In this document: positions 1 to 12,701 of the stretch, one piece after another | Numbering within the stretch: position 1 is the stretch's first letter | Layout: every line of letters starts with the position of its first letter | Assembly (NCBI GenBank): GCA_025558095.1 | Contig: JAIVFI010000036.1 | Location: 248,001 to 312,000, forward strand | Direction: 5' to 3' | Origin: Hyaloraphidium curvatum | Taxonomy: Eukaryota > Monoblepharomycota > Hyaloraphidiomycetes > Hyaloraphidiales > Hyaloraphidiaceae | DNA length: 64,000 nt | Notes under the pieces: generated by a model | What the model was told of the DNA's origin: nothing | Seen by the model: the letters and a program-made list of their open reading frames with translations, nothing else | The model's database searches: none | Translations under genes and position numbers: made by a program

Positions 1-582
1 TGCGAAGAATCGGCCGAGGAAGGTGCCGAAGAGCTGGGAGTCGGACTCGAAGAGGAAGACGAGGAAGAGGAGGCCGTCGAGACTTCCGAAGGCGAAGACG
101 ACAGCGAGGACGGCTCGGAGGAAGATTCGGACGAAGATGACGAGGAGGAGGACGACGAAGAGGGGCCGAGCAACGCGGGAAAGAAGGGCAGCTCGAGCGC
201 GGTGCGCCGATTGGTCTTTGCCGACTGTTTCCAAGTCTGACCCCGATCTGGCCGATTCAGATGGCCGAGGATCTCGACGAGGAGCTGACGGAAGAGCAAG
301 AGCTGCAGGAGCTCCGTGAGCTCTCCGTCTTCGCCTCCAGCGGCCCTGCGCTGACCTTCCCGTCCTGCAGTCGAAGACTACGACGACATACCCGCCTCCG
401 AGATCCTGACCACGGGCCGGCGCACCCGCGGCAAGCAGATCGACTTTGTCGCCGCCATGGAGCGCGATCGGCTCGAGCGCGGCGCGGGGTCCAGCAGCGC
501 CACGGCGCCGGCCGAGGCCGGGTTGGAGTTGGAGAGCGAGGATGACGGGTTCGACGAGGACTTCGAGGACGGATCCGAGTAG
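1..582 (+). CDS. CHZ-domain histone chaperone (Chz1/HIRIP3-like), 3' part
   Basis: Only the C-terminal 155 residues lie in the window; the start is upstream. Exons are 1-201, 261-315 and 371-582. Joining them keeps one frame to the TAG at 580-582. The first exon is very acidic (long Glu/Asp runs). The last exon reads GRRTRGKQIDF followed by an acidic tail. That GRRTRGK-ID core is the hallmark of the CHZ domain, which binds H2A.Z-H2B dimers and hands them to the SWR1 remodeller. The acidic flanks are typical of histone chaperones. The gene ends 263 bp before the convergent Hsp70 stop codon. Whether it is the small Chz1 or a longer HIRIP3-type protein cannot be told without the 5' end. Confidence 0.8.
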
Positions 583-845
583 GCGACATGGCGGAAGATA
601 CCCCGTAGGACTCGGACATGGACGTGGGAGTGCAATGCAGAAGAAAGTTGAGAAGTGCGCGAGAAGTCCGCGCGAAGTCCTCCTCAAGACGTAGACCGGA
701 CTCGGACTTGAGCGGGAGCGAAGATACTGCACATTCCGAATCTATCTTTTTCCCACCGCGACGCCTATGTACAAGGCAATAAGACCTCAGATCTCTATCC
801 TGCAATGGCAATCCCAGATGCAGACACCATGACAAGACGCTCAGT

Positions 846-3232
<2,387 letters not shown>

Positions 3233-3614
3233 TGCTGCGATGGAAGGTTGTGGAAGGGCGCGGGTGTGCGGTGCGGGCGACGCGATGCGGGCGCGGAAAA
3301 GGGCGGAGGGCGCGCCGGGTGGGCGTCGGCAGGCGGGGGCGGGGAGGGAGGGGCGGTCAGCGACTGCTGCGAGCGGGGCGGGCGTTCGGGGCGGGTCGGG
3401 AAACAAAGACGGCGCGCGGCGCCGGGGCCGCGCGAGGGCAGCCCGAGCTCGCGCACGCCGGCCGTGGGTCCGGCCCGCCCCGATGCACCGCTTGCGGGCG
3501 GCGGGCGTACCTCCGGTGGCGCGATGTCCGGGGAGGGTGGGTTGAAATTGAAAGTTGATGGGCCGCCGGGCGGGACGGGTCTTTTGTATCGGCTGTGGCC
3601 GCCAGATCAGCCTC

Positions 3615-3642
3615 GAAGCGCCCACAACGTTCCACAACCTTC
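3615..3642. promoter_or_regulatory. candidate gapped heat-shock element upstream of Hsp70
   Basis: GAA at 3615-3617 is followed by TTC at 3630-3632 and TTC at 3640-3642, the last two separated by 7 nt as in gapped HSF sites. It lies about 385-410 bp upstream of the Hsp70 start. In such GC-rich DNA this is weak evidence; it is proposed mainly because of the downstream gene. Confidence 0.25.
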
Positions 3643-3734
3643 CCCGCAAGGTCGGCTCGCCGCGCCCGCCCGGACGGCGGATCGCCGGCACCGCTCCCTC
3701 CGAAATGCTCGCCCGCGGGATCCCCGCGCCGCCA

Positions 3735-4618
3735 ATGCCCCGGATCGAGCCGGCGCGCCCGCTCGGGTGGGGAGCGGCGCCGGGGCTTCCCACGGCGACC
3801 GGCCACCTCCCCGCGCACAGAAACCACGCCGCGCCCGCCCACGCCGCACCCCGCGCATTACCGCGGCCCGCGCAGGCACCGCCAGGCCCCGGAAAGCAGC
3901 CTCCCCCCGCCTTCCGCCGCACCGAGTTCGCACCCGATCGCGTGCGCGCCTACGGCTCCGTGGCCGAGCTGCTGGCCTCGGAGGTAGTCGAGAACGTCGA
4001 GCACGGAAGAATCGGGAGGGACGCCATGCAGGGGATCGTGATGGTGGAGCTCGTCGGTGGGTTTCGGGGGTTCGGCACCGGGGTCCGATGCCCGGGGGAG
4101 CGTAACCGGCACCGGTGCACCGCGAGCCTGCTGCTCGGCCAAAAGCTGCTTGGGAGGAGATTGCAGGCTCGCAAGAGCGCTCTGCTGGCGGCCTCGACCC
4201 CCTCCACCGTTCGTCCTCTCACCCCCTCCCCGCCAGCCATCCTCACCTCGCACCTCCCCCCTCCTCCACGCACCCACCCCTCCCACGCCATCCTGCACCG
4301 CTTCCTCGTCTCCGACCCTCCCCTCCCCGGCCTCGGCCCGCCGCACTCGATCGCGTGCGCGCACTACGCCGCCGACCTGCCCTTCCCGTCCCTCTCGCCC
4401 GGCGACGAGGTCCGGGTGCTGGGGATGCCGCGGATGGGCGAATCGGGGGTGGAAATGCTGTGCTATTTCGTCGGGAGGTGGGTTTGCCGCGCGTGCGGCG
4501 GGCCGCGGGGGGCTGATGCGCGGCGAATAGGTGCGAGGAGCACGAGGCGGACCTGGTGAGGCTGCTGGCGACCACGGCGTGCGAGGGGGTGACGCCGAGC
4601 CCGGCGGATTGGGACTGA
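3735..4618 (+). CDS. hypothetical protein, partly duplicated at 12.7-12.9 kb
   Basis: No family recognised. The proposed model has exons 3735-4056, 4237-4477 and 4531-4618, ending ADWD-stop at 4616-4618. Both introns use GTGGGT donors, and the phases match (intron 1: phase 1, acceptor after a pyrimidine tract; intron 2: phase 2). The protein has a Pro/Ala-rich N-terminus, a helical stretch beginning [19 protein letters not shown], and a conserved-looking C-terminus ([18 protein letters not shown], then [12 protein letters not shown]). The last exon and the region around the second intron recur in inverted orientation at 12702-12898, which supports that this is a gene. The start is uncertain: an in-frame stretch extends upstream to 3555. 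The gene is divergent from Hsp70. Confidence 0.45.
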
Positions 4619-4769
4619 GGAGCTGTGGATTGCTGATTGCTGATCGTTGGTCATGGTCGATGTATGCTTGGTGGAGGGTCTGATTCGAGGGCGGTCGCAT
4701 TCACGTTTGGGCTCCCCATGGCCGTAGTGACGGTGCACGCCGATGCCCAGCGGTCTCAGGTTGAGCCGC

Positions 4770-5100
4770 GGTTCCCCAGCACACGGCTGGTTCGCCAGGG
4801 CCCGCCAGGTTCCCGAGGTTTGGCCAGGTTCCGCCCAGGTTCCCGACAATGGATCCCGGTTCCGAGATCGACGCCAGGTTCCTAGACCGGCGCCAGGTTC
4901 CCGAGGTTCGCGACCTCGACGTTTGGTTCCGATATCGGCGCCAGGTTCCGGACAAAGGCGCATCGACACCAGGTTCCGAGATCAGGAGCAAGTTCCCGAC
5001 GTCAACGCCAAGTTCCCGACCCTCACGCCAAGTTCCTGACATTGACGCCAAGTTTCCGACGTTGGCACTTGGTTCCCGAGATCGGCGCCACGTTGCGCGG
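4770..5100. repeat. GTTCC-rich degenerate tandem repeat, left copy
   Basis: Loosely periodic units of about 20-27 bp built around GCCAGGTTCCCGA, with variable spacers such as GATCGAC or CGACATTGAC. The units are imperfect, and open reading frames across them encode only repetitive RQVPD-like strings, so it does not look coding. The same array, inverted, is at 12195-12577. Confidence 0.75.
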
Positions 5101-5162
5101 ATTCCCGAGGCTACCCCAGATAAGGGAGATGGTTTGCGCAGCGAGAGTGCCGCCGATCTGGC

Positions 5163-5230
5163 CGTTGCGACTCTCAAAACGTCTCAGGACGACCAGCAGA
5201 AGGTCCAGTGTTCGATCCACTGAAGCGGCA
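5163..5230 (+). pseudogene. 5'-truncated tRNA-Thr(CGT) copy
   Basis: Contains part of the tRNA intron, then the 3' anticodon stem GCAGA, variable loop, T arm CAGTG-TTCGATC-CACTG, the acceptor 3' strand AAGCGGC and discriminator A, followed by CCCTTTT. It matches the intact gene at 11686-11797, but the acceptor 5' strand, D arm and anticodon are missing, so it cannot make a tRNA. Confidence 0.8.
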
Positions 5231-5509
5231 CCCTTTTGCCCCGCCCGGACCCCGTCGTCCTCCGGCGGGTCGTTTTGGCCAGGTTTGGGGCCGGGGCCGC
5301 GGTTTGGACGCCTGGCCGGCCCGGGCCGCCTCGGGGGGCTGTCGGAGCGCTCGGGGGGGTGCAAAGCAATAAAAGTAGGCCGATTCAAGCGGATTTTGTC
5401 GAACATCCCCCATGTTAGCGTGGAGATTCGTTGACGTTCGGGGTGGAGGCGTCGGGGGCTAGCAGGAGCAACAAACAAACGTTCCGCGGGGACAACACTC
5501 AGTCGCCAA

Positions 5510-5594
5510 TTCCGAAGTCGAACCTGGCTTTGGGGCTACTACAACTCTAACATTCTATCACTGGACGAGGCTCCCGACCATCTGAGCTAGATGC
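5510..5594 (-). pseudogene. tRNA-like relic (A-box and B-box remains)
   Basis: On the minus strand TAGCTCAGATGG matches a tRNA D arm/A box, and GGTTCGACTTC lies about 60 nt downstream like a B box. No consistent acceptor or anticodon stem can be folded, so it is either a decayed tRNA or a tRNA-derived element. Confidence 0.35.
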
Positions 5595-5634
5595 AGCTCC
5601 TGAACGAGGGCGTGTCCTCGATCACATCTCTGGA

Positions 5635-6737
5635 TCACAGCTTGCCCCCCCTCCCGACGCGCGGCAACCGATCCTCCCTCTTTAGCTGCTCCATATCGAT
5701 CGGTTGGTTTTCAGCGCGCAGCCACCACCCGCCGTCCGAGATGACGTTAGCGCCCGTGATGTTCCAGCTCGCCGTTGACGCAAGGACTGAAGTTCGTGGA
5801 GAAAGAAAGCAGAGCCGGAGCGAATAAGAAAAATGGCCGGCTAGCGACGACTGAACTCACAAAGAGCGAGCATTTGCATGTCCGTGAGGTTGCCATTTCG
5901 GCCAAGAGGGATACCTCGGAATCTCTCCGCCTCAGTTCCCTTGATCGTCAGTCTTTCCATGCCTCCGGTATCGTCAATGGGTCCCTGTCGGCCAGCAAGC
6001 GCCCCGGTAAATGGAAATGCCGGTGCAGCCGGTCAACTGGTCGCAAATCACGCACCGGACCCAGCGAGTTCGCCCGGATGCCAAGCTCTCCCCACTCATT
6101 GGCCACCGTGCGGACCAGCGCATCAATACCGGCTTTGGCACTCAACGCGTGGCCCATCCTGAAGCTGCCGCGCTCCGGCAACCCGCCGGCCGTGATGGCG
6201 ATGACGGCCGCGAATCCGGTCTCGGCAGCGGCGTCCTTAAGATGGGGGAAGCAGGCCTTCAACGTGTTGAACGTGCCGAGCAGATCAATGTCCACGACCG
6301 TTTTGAATCCATTGGGAGACGTGTCCTTGATCTGGGTGGGGTAGTTCCCCGCTGCGTTGGCAATGCAGATGTCGAGGCGTCCAAACTCGGCCCGGGTGCG
6401 ATCCGCGACAGCAAACATCTGCTCCGGGTTGCGGACGTCCGCCGCAATCGCGAGGACCTTGGCCCCGGGCACCTTGGTACGCATATCATCCGCTGCCTTG
6501 TCGAGTTTGGCCTGGTCGCGACTCGCGATGCAGACGCCGGCCGCGCCATGACGCAGAAAGGCCTCGCTGATGGCCTTCCCAATGCCACTACCTAGTTTTA
6601 AGGCAATCGCAATCAAAATTACTCGGGCCTTTACGCGAGGGGTCCCTACCACCACCCGTGATGAAGGCAACGCGGCCGGCGAGCAGCGTGGGCGAGAACA
6701 CGGAGGTCGTCGGAGGTGCGCCTGTCGCCGGTGCCAT
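5635..6737 (-). CDS. SDR, peroxisomal 2,4-dienoyl-CoA reductase-like, copy 1 (299 aa)
   Basis: Short-chain dehydrogenase of the DECR2/SPS19 type, which reduces 2,4-dienoyl-CoA during beta-oxidation of unsaturated fatty acids. Exons: 6650-6737, 6056-6591, 5861-5984 and 5635-5786. Intron 1 splits the nucleotide-binding motif, so splicing is needed to make TGGGSGIGKA. The protein also shows CIANAAGNY, the VVDIDLLGTFN stretch, IPLGRNGNLTDM, and a C-terminal block resembling TGANVISDGG. The first three exons have exactly the lengths of copy 2 (88, 536, 124 nt). The protein ends GGKL, a weak PTS1-like tail. The classical YxxxK pair is not evident, which is also the case in the DECR family. Substrate is inferred from family resemblance. 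Confidence 0.85.
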
Positions 6738-7015
6738 AACTTCCACAAAATTGATGCAGGCAAGCAGAGAAAGCAGATGTCTGTCTTTCCTAGGCAAACG
6801 GACGAGTGGGAGGCAGTTGCGTGGGGACAGGGATCGCGCTTCTCTGTCGAAATCCATGCAGACCCTGGTTCTCTCATCCCGCCAAGACCGACGTGCACTC
6901 TATCATCCGTCGTTTTAATAGGTGGTGGGAACTTGGAAGCAGGCTTCATCAATTGAGAAAGCTTCGTGAACTCTCTGGATTACAGGCCGTTTCGGCGGCC
7001 CTCCCCCAAGTCCGC

Positions 7016-8107
7016 TTACAGCTTGCCCCCTCCCCTCCCCACGCGCGGCAGCCGGTTCTCCCGCTTCAGCGCATCCATGTCGATCGGTTGGTTCTCCGAT
7101 CGCAGCCAGGTGCCGCCGTCGGAGATGACGTTGGCGCCCGTGATGTTCCAGCTCGCTGTCGAGGCGAGGACTGCGAGTTCGGCGCGAAAATGGGCCGTCA
7201 GAGCAACCGAGGCAAACGGACAAACGGAGCAGCAACTCACACAGAGCGAGAAGCTGCATGTCCGTAAGGTTGCCGAGGCGGCCGAGGGGAATGCCCTTGA
7301 TCGCCGCGGACTCGGCACCCTTGATCGACAGCCGTTCCATGCCTCCGGTGTCCTCGATACCCCCCTGGCGACCAGAAACCTTCACGGTGAGAAACATCCC
7401 GGGCTGACATAGCCGAAGCACCCACCGGACCCAGCGAATTCGCCCGGATGCCAAGCGCTCCCCACTCATTCGCCACTGTCCTGATGAGAGCGTCGATACC
7501 CGCTTTGGCGCTCAGCGCGTGGCCCATTCCGAAGCTCCCGCGCTCTGGGAGGCCGCCGGCCGTGACGGCGATGACGGTCGCAAAGCCAGTTTCGGCAGCA
7601 GCGTCCTTGAGGTGCGGGAAACAGGCTTTCAATGTGTTGAAGCTTCCAAGCAAGTCAATGTCGACGACCGTCTTGAAGCCGTTGGGGGACAGGTCCTTCA
7701 TCTGCGTGATGTAGTTCCCAGCAGCATTGGCGATGCAGATGTCGATGCGCCCGAGCTCGGCACGAGTGCGATCCGCGGCAGCGAACAACTGCTCCGGGTT
7801 GCGGACGTCCGCCGCAATCGCGAGGACCTTGGCCCCGGGCACCTTGGTACGCATATCATCCGCTGCCTTGTCGAGTTTGGCCTGGTCGCGACTCGCGATG
7901 CAGACGCCGGCCGCGCCATGGCGCAGGAAGGCTTCGGTTATGGCCTTCCCAATGCCGCTCCCTGGTCGAGGAAGGCTAGCACGCCAAGCTCTTCGGCAGT
8001 TCACGGAAAGGGGCCCCACCACCACCCGTAATGAAAGCAACGCGGCCGGCAAGCAGAGTAGGTGAAAAGACCGACGTCGTCGGCGGCGGGCCCGTTGCTG
8101 GCGCCAT
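7016..8107 (-). CDS. SDR, peroxisomal 2,4-dienoyl-CoA reductase-like, copy 2 (300 aa)
   Basis: Tandem paralog of the gene at 5635-6737, same strand, about 280 bp away. Exons: 8020-8107, 7426-7961, 7241-7364 and 7016-7170; introns of 58, 61 and 70 nt sit at identical positions and phases. Spliced protein: 300 residues, starting MAPATG, with TGGGSGIG, ANAAGNYITQ, VVDIDLLGSFN, IPLGRLGNLTDM and TGANVISDGGTWL in SDR order, ending GGGKL. A stretch within exon 2 (around 7801-7920) is almost identical in nucleotide sequence to copy 1 (6421-6540), which suggests recent duplication or gene conversion. Both copies are intact. Confidence 0.87.
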
Positions 8108-8488
8108 GATTCGAAGTGTGCGGGAGGCAGTTCCAGATCGGCACTGCGCATCGCCCACACGCTCAATTGCGGTTTCCCGCGAAGAATCATCCGAAAGACA
8201 AAATCACACGACGATCATTTATCCTTTCAGAACCAAGTCTTCGATTTCCTCCTGTTGATGTCACCCTTCTTCTTGATCGAAGTTTCGTAGGCTCCTCGTC
8301 GTGGCATCCATCCAGCTTTAAGAGCGGAACGAAGCCAAACACAACCGATAGCTGTCTTGAATGCTGGAAAGCGGTTTTCCGTTCTTGATCCGATTTATGG
8401 TTCCGGTGCGGTCAGGTCAGTCTACCTGGGATGAGGCGGCGTCCTTTCTCCTCGCGTCGCTCTGTTTACATCCGGAGCCCGACCGAAA
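8108..8488. other. divergent intergenic region
   Basis: 381 bp between the start codons of the divergent SDR copy 2 (-) and NOL11-like (+) genes. I see no RNA gene or repeat in it; it presumably holds both promoters. Confidence 0.5.
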
Positions 8489-11149
8489 ATGGCCGGCCCG
8501 GCGTCGCCCGAGGCTCCGGGCACGCTGACGCCGTTCATGGCGGACGGCGATGACTATGGCGCAGGCGATGCGGCCTTCCTCGGGGCAGCCCGGCCGCTGA
8601 CCGCGCGGCCCATCGCGGCCAGACTTCCCGACGGCTTCGGCGGACCGCCGAAGCTTCTGCCCAACGGCATCGCCAACGGACCCACTCCGAAGACCAAGAA
8701 GTCGGCAAAGGAGCGCACTCCTGCCAAGGCAAAGGCGCAGGTGGCGGAGTATGAGCCGCCCATTCGTCGAACGGTTTGCTCTCTCTCTTTGGCGGCTTCG
8801 TCTCCCCCGATGCTGCTCGCTGCCATGCAGGCCGATGGTGTGCACGGCTACCTCGTGGATCGGCCGGCTGTCAGCAGGAGCGTGCCGCCTGGGACTATCT
8901 TTGCCAGCGCCCCGGTTTTCCTGCCCTCCCCTTCCCAAACGTCGGCGCCTTCTGGCCCAGTTGATGGACCGCCGGGCCTCCTGGTGGCTGCGATTGTTGC
9001 CTCGCCAGATGTTCCAGTCGCAGAGACGGGGAAGCAGCTCTGGGCGTGGCAGGTCCCCTCTCCGAGGCCGCTGGAGAAGGCGAAACGGACCCTCTCGGCC
9101 GAGGTCGCCTCGCTCGTGCCCCTGAAAAGGAGCCTTGTTGCTGTGCACGTTGACGGCTCGGCAACCATCCTGGATGGCGGCAGAGACCTCACTGTGCGCG
9201 GGCAGGCCGAGTTGCCGCTGCCTGGCCCTGGTCGTGTCGTTTGGGTCGGCTTGCCGGCGGCGGAGGAAGATGTCGACGCGGAGGGAGGTCTTGGAGATCA
9301 GCTGGGCTCTTTCTGTCTTGCCTTTCGGGGGAGGGACTCTGGCAGGTACCATGTCGCCGCCATGACGGTCGGTTCCGACCTGGCTCTGTCTCCGGACTGT
9401 GTCGCCGACCTCCCGGAGGACCTTGGCGAACCTATTGCGTGGGCCTTCCGGCGCGGATCTGGCGACGAAGATAAACCGCATCAGCTTGCCGTGATTGGTG
9501 AGTTCACGCATTCTCCGCGCAAGCTCGACAAAAGCGGTTGAGGCTCACGATTGCCCACCACCTTTCCCGCAGTCGGCACGGATCTCGTCTTGTTTCAAAT
9601 CTCTCTCGCCTCGGGCCCGGTCAAACCCTCGATGCGGATACCGTTGCCCGCCAAAGATGCCGAGATTGCTTTTCTCAACGCCACCCACCTCCTCGCCCTG
9701 TCCCCGACAACCGACTTTGCGGTACGAGCCATGCTGGTCGAGACCGTGTGGGGCACCACGCAGGCGGACAAGGAGCTTTCTGTGGACGATGGAACTTCCG
9801 GATCGCTCACGCAGAGCCCCGAAAAGGGTCCGAAAGGCATCTTGATCGCGCTCACCGTGTTCCCGGATCCCGACGGGCCTCGGGCCGCGTTTGCCGTTTC
9901 CGTGCCGGCGGCAACCGCGAACACGTTTCGGACTTCGATTCACCTGGTACCGTTTGCGGTGCCGCACCGGCCGACTCTTGCGTCTGTGCTCGGCCGCGCG
10001 CCACCCAGACCTGCTGATCCGGACCTGGAGGCCCTCGAAGCTGCCGCTGCTTCTGCGGACGCTTCGGCGTTTGAGAAGGCGTTCGCAGAGCGTTTCCTTT
10101 CCAAGACCTTGGTTTCGCCCTCCGACTTTCCCTCGGCATTCCCCGACTTTCCCTCTCAACTCATTCCCCGCTTCGTCGGCCTCTGCCTCCCGACCGACGC
10201 TACCTTTTCCCCCTTGCGCTCTTTCGTTTTCCTGCTGCGCACGCGCTTGGTGTCGGCGCATTCCGTTGCGGGGTGGTTCCCCCGGCTCCTGGAACGGGAT
10301 GATCCCGTTGCCGTGGAGGCTGCCTTGCTGCACGTGCCAGACCTTCCCGAATCCGATCTCGCGCTATGCATTCGCTGGATTCTTGGCGGCGCACTTTCGG
10401 ACGCGCCTGCAGATCCCGCCAGGATCGGCAGTATGGACGCGCTCGCCGCGCGGCGTCCCGCCCAGCCTGCCTCGTCGCTCTCCGCGGGCCAATCACACCT
10501 CCTCTCCCTGGCGCTGACGTACCCCAGCTCCCGCCTGGAGCTCGTTCGCGCGCTGCGACGCGGGCTGTCGGCGGCAGAGTGGTGCTCGCTGTGGTCCTGG
10601 CTCGCAGGGCGGATCGAAGGGTACGCCGAGGGCGCGGAGGAGGAGGGCGACCTCGAGTCTGGTCTGTGGATGTTCAGGCCCGTTCCCGGAGACGGTGCGT
10701 TGGACGGGGATAAGGGCAGAAAAAAGAAGGATGGGAAGGGGAAGAAGGTTGAGGGAGATTGGCTTCCCGGGCCGAAGGGCGAGGAGAAGATGATTGCGTC
10801 TCGGACCAAGCTCTCGCTCCAGCAGGTTCGTGGTTACTGCGGGCCGGCTTTGAAGCATTGCGAACTAATCGCTACTAAACCACAGCTCGTCGAGGCCACC
10901 TCGCTCACTTTGGACGCGAACGTCCACGTTCTCGCTCGCGAGCCCTCCCTCCACCCCCTCCTTCGCCGCCTGCACGACCTGGTGTCGTCGTCTCTCTCCC
11001 TGTACCGCTCCTGGGATCCTCTGCGCCCCGGACTGGGTGCTTGTCTGGAGAGAGGGGTCAAGAAGACCACCAAGGGGCCCGGGAAGCGGGCGAGGAGAAT
11101 GGGCGGAGGGTGGCAGGGGCGGTACGGGATTGAGGTCGTCGAGTTCTAG
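8489..11149 (+). CDS. NOL11/Utp8-like nucleolar protein candidate (841 aa)
   Basis: Exons 8489-9497, 9573-10825 and 10886-11149 join in one frame to 841 residues. The second intron (60 nt) has no in-frame stop but has a clear branch-like ACTAAT and CACAG end. The N-terminal half reads as beta-strand repeats (for example SLVAVHVDGSATIL, HLLALSPTTDFAVRAMLV) suggestive of a degenerate propeller. The C-terminal half is helical (AALLHVPDLPESDLALCIRW; HLLSLALTYPSSRLELVRAL) and ends in a basic patch (KKTTKGPGKRARRMGG). This arrangement resembles NOL11/Utp8, t-UTP subunits of the small-subunit processome needed for rDNA transcription. No diagnostic motif proves it, so treat the name as a hypothesis. 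Confidence 0.4.
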
Positions 11150-11548
11150 GCGGCCACCGCTGGGGAATGTAAGAGATGGGTAAAGGCGGCCTGCGCGGTC
11201 GGTCATTGACTCGGTCTGCCTCGTTTCGGGGCGTTCTCCGAGGGAGCTGGTCCTGCCCTTGGACCGTCATCTCCGCCGGCGACAGCCGGTTCCCAGGTCC
11301 CGTTCATTCAGTTTTCAACTTCGAGCGATCGTAATTCGCAAGTCAGATGGTGTCATGGACGAGTGAAATGCTTGCAGGGGCGAGACCTTCTGTGGGAACA
11401 GGGAAGTTCCCGTTCCGCGACCCTCGGCGAAAACGCATCTCCTCCCGCAAGGCTGTCCACCAAAAGGAAACCTTCTGAAGCTGGCTCTGATTAGGTTAGG
11501 AGTCGGTCGCGCCCTCTGGCCGAGTGCAAACGCGGTTTGCCCCGCCCC
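11150..11548. other. intergenic spacer
   Basis: About 400 bp between the NOL11-like stop and the right repeat arm. I recognise no gene, RNA or repeat here. Confidence 0.4.
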
Positions 11549-11685
11549 GGCTTGCACCCCCCCGAGCGCTCCGACAGCCCCACGAGGCGGCCCGGGCCGG
11601 CCAGGCGTCCAAACCGCGGCCCCGGCCCCAAACGTGGCCAAAACGACCCGCCGGAGGACGACGGGGCCCGGGTGGGGCAAAAGGG

Positions 11686-11797
11686 TGCCGCTTCAGTGGA
11701 TCGAACACTGGACCTTCTGCTGGTCGTCCTGAACCGTTTTGAGAGTCGCAACGGGATCAAATACGAGGCAGACGCACTGCCACTGTGCTAAAGCGGC
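11686..11797 (-). tRNA. tRNA-Thr (CGT) with a 40-nt intron
   Basis: Read 5' to 3' on the minus strand: acceptor GCCGCTT, TA, D arm GCAC-AGTGGCA-GTGC, G, anticodon stem TCTGC, loop CTCGTA with anticodon CGT, intron 11722-11761, A, GCAGA, variable AGGTC, T arm CAGTG-TTCGATC-CACTG, acceptor AAGCGGC, discriminator A. All stems pair. The mature length is 72 nt. The intron sits after position 37 as in other eukaryotic nuclear tRNAs. A TTTT terminator follows at 11680-11684 (minus strand). A truncated inverted copy is at 5163-5230. Confidence 0.92.
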
Positions 11798-11856
11798 GGA
11801 CCGCACTACGAGCCGAGGATCGTGGCACCCAGGAGCCGTCCTCCCCGTCCCAGATG

Positions 11857-11882
11857 ACGCACTGCCACCGTGCTTAAGCGGA
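11857..11882 (-). pseudogene. tRNA-Thr 5'-half-like fragment
   Basis: On the minus strand it resembles the D-arm region of the adjacent tRNA-Thr(CGT) (TTAAGCACGGTGGCAGTGCG against TTTAGCACAGTGGCAGTGCG). No 3' half follows, so it is a fragment. Confidence 0.45.
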
Positions 11883-11996
11883 TGAACGCATGCGAGCCTT
11901 AAAGTCTGTCCGACAACGGATGCGCCTCTCATCCTTGATTCACCGGGGCGTCCCTTGCGGGGCCTGCATGTTCCAGCTAGCCAGCTCCCATGGTGA

Positions 11997-12036
11997 CGTG
12001 CCCGCATGGTCTAGCGGACTTCGCCGCTAACGCCGG
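11997..12036 (+). pseudogene. possible tRNA-Glu-like 5' fragment
   Basis: The string CCCGCATGGTCTAGCGG has the D-arm sequence typical of eukaryotic tRNA-Glu/Asp genes, but no matching anticodon and T arms follow. It could be chance. Confidence 0.3.
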
Positions 12037-12194
12037 TCCACCTCGGGAATGATGCAACACACCCCGTCATGACCCGGAGGACGATGATTCTCGGCAGATC
12101 GGCGGCAGTGTACTCCGGGGCCCTCCCGTTCGCAGGCCCGCGTCATCGTGCAGCGTGGGCCATTCAGCTGGCGTGTGGACCTCCGCAACCCATC

Positions 12195-12577
12195 GTCGGT
12201 TGTGGGAACTGGGCACCGACGTCGGGAACCTGGCGGCGGTCTGGGAACCTGGCGCGAAAGTTCGGAACCTGGCGTCGATGTCGGGAACTGCCTTGGCGTT
12301 CGAGGTTGGGAACCTGGCGCCGATCTCGGGAACTGTGCGCGGACCTCGGAACCTGGCGCCCTGGTCCGGAACCTGGCGCCGATATCGGAACCAAACGTCA
12401 ATGTCGGGAACCTGGCGTTGAGCTCGGGAACCTGGCGCCGGTCTAGGAACCTGGCGTCGATCTCGGAACCTGGATCTTTTGTCGGGAACCGGGCCGGAAC
12501 CTGGCCAAACCCCGGGAACCTGACGTGCTCTGGAGAACCAGCCAGGTGCCGGGGAACCGCCGGCTCAACCTGGGACC
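12195..12577. repeat. GTTCC-rich degenerate tandem repeat, right copy
   Basis: On the plus strand the core is GGGAACCTGGCGCC (reverse complement of the left array core). More than a dozen imperfect units with spacers of similar wording. Noncoding by appearance. Confidence 0.75.
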
Positions 12578-12701
12578 GCTGGGCATCGGCGTGCACCGTC
12601 ACTACGGCCATGGGGGATCCGAACGTGAATGCGAACCGTCCTCGAATCAGACCCTCCACCAAGCATACATCGGCCATGAACAACGATCAGCAATCCGCAG
12701 C

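Larger units (their letters stand above)
4541..5362. repeat. left arm of an interrupted inverted duplication
   Basis: Matches the reverse complement of 11549-12781 in the same block order: tail of the unknown gene (4541-4760 with 12577-12781), GTTCC-rich repeats (about 4770-5100 with 12195-12577), then the 3' half of a tRNA-Thr plus about 130 bp downstream (5163-5362 with 11549-11753). The last block is nearly identical. The left arm lacks the tRNA 5' half and the roughly 400 bp that lie between the repeats and the tRNA on the right. The arms flank about 6.2 kb containing three genes. Confidence 0.85.

Noticed and set aside
5023-5478. Overlapping open frames around the tRNA-Thr relic
   Set aside because: They run through tRNA sequence and its duplicated flank; the similar frames at 11.5-11.8 kb reflect the DNA duplication, not a protein.
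12027-12683. 218-codon minus-strand frame through the GTTCC array
   Set aside because: The product is repetitive, follows the noncoding repeat, and is not preserved as a frame in the left copy.
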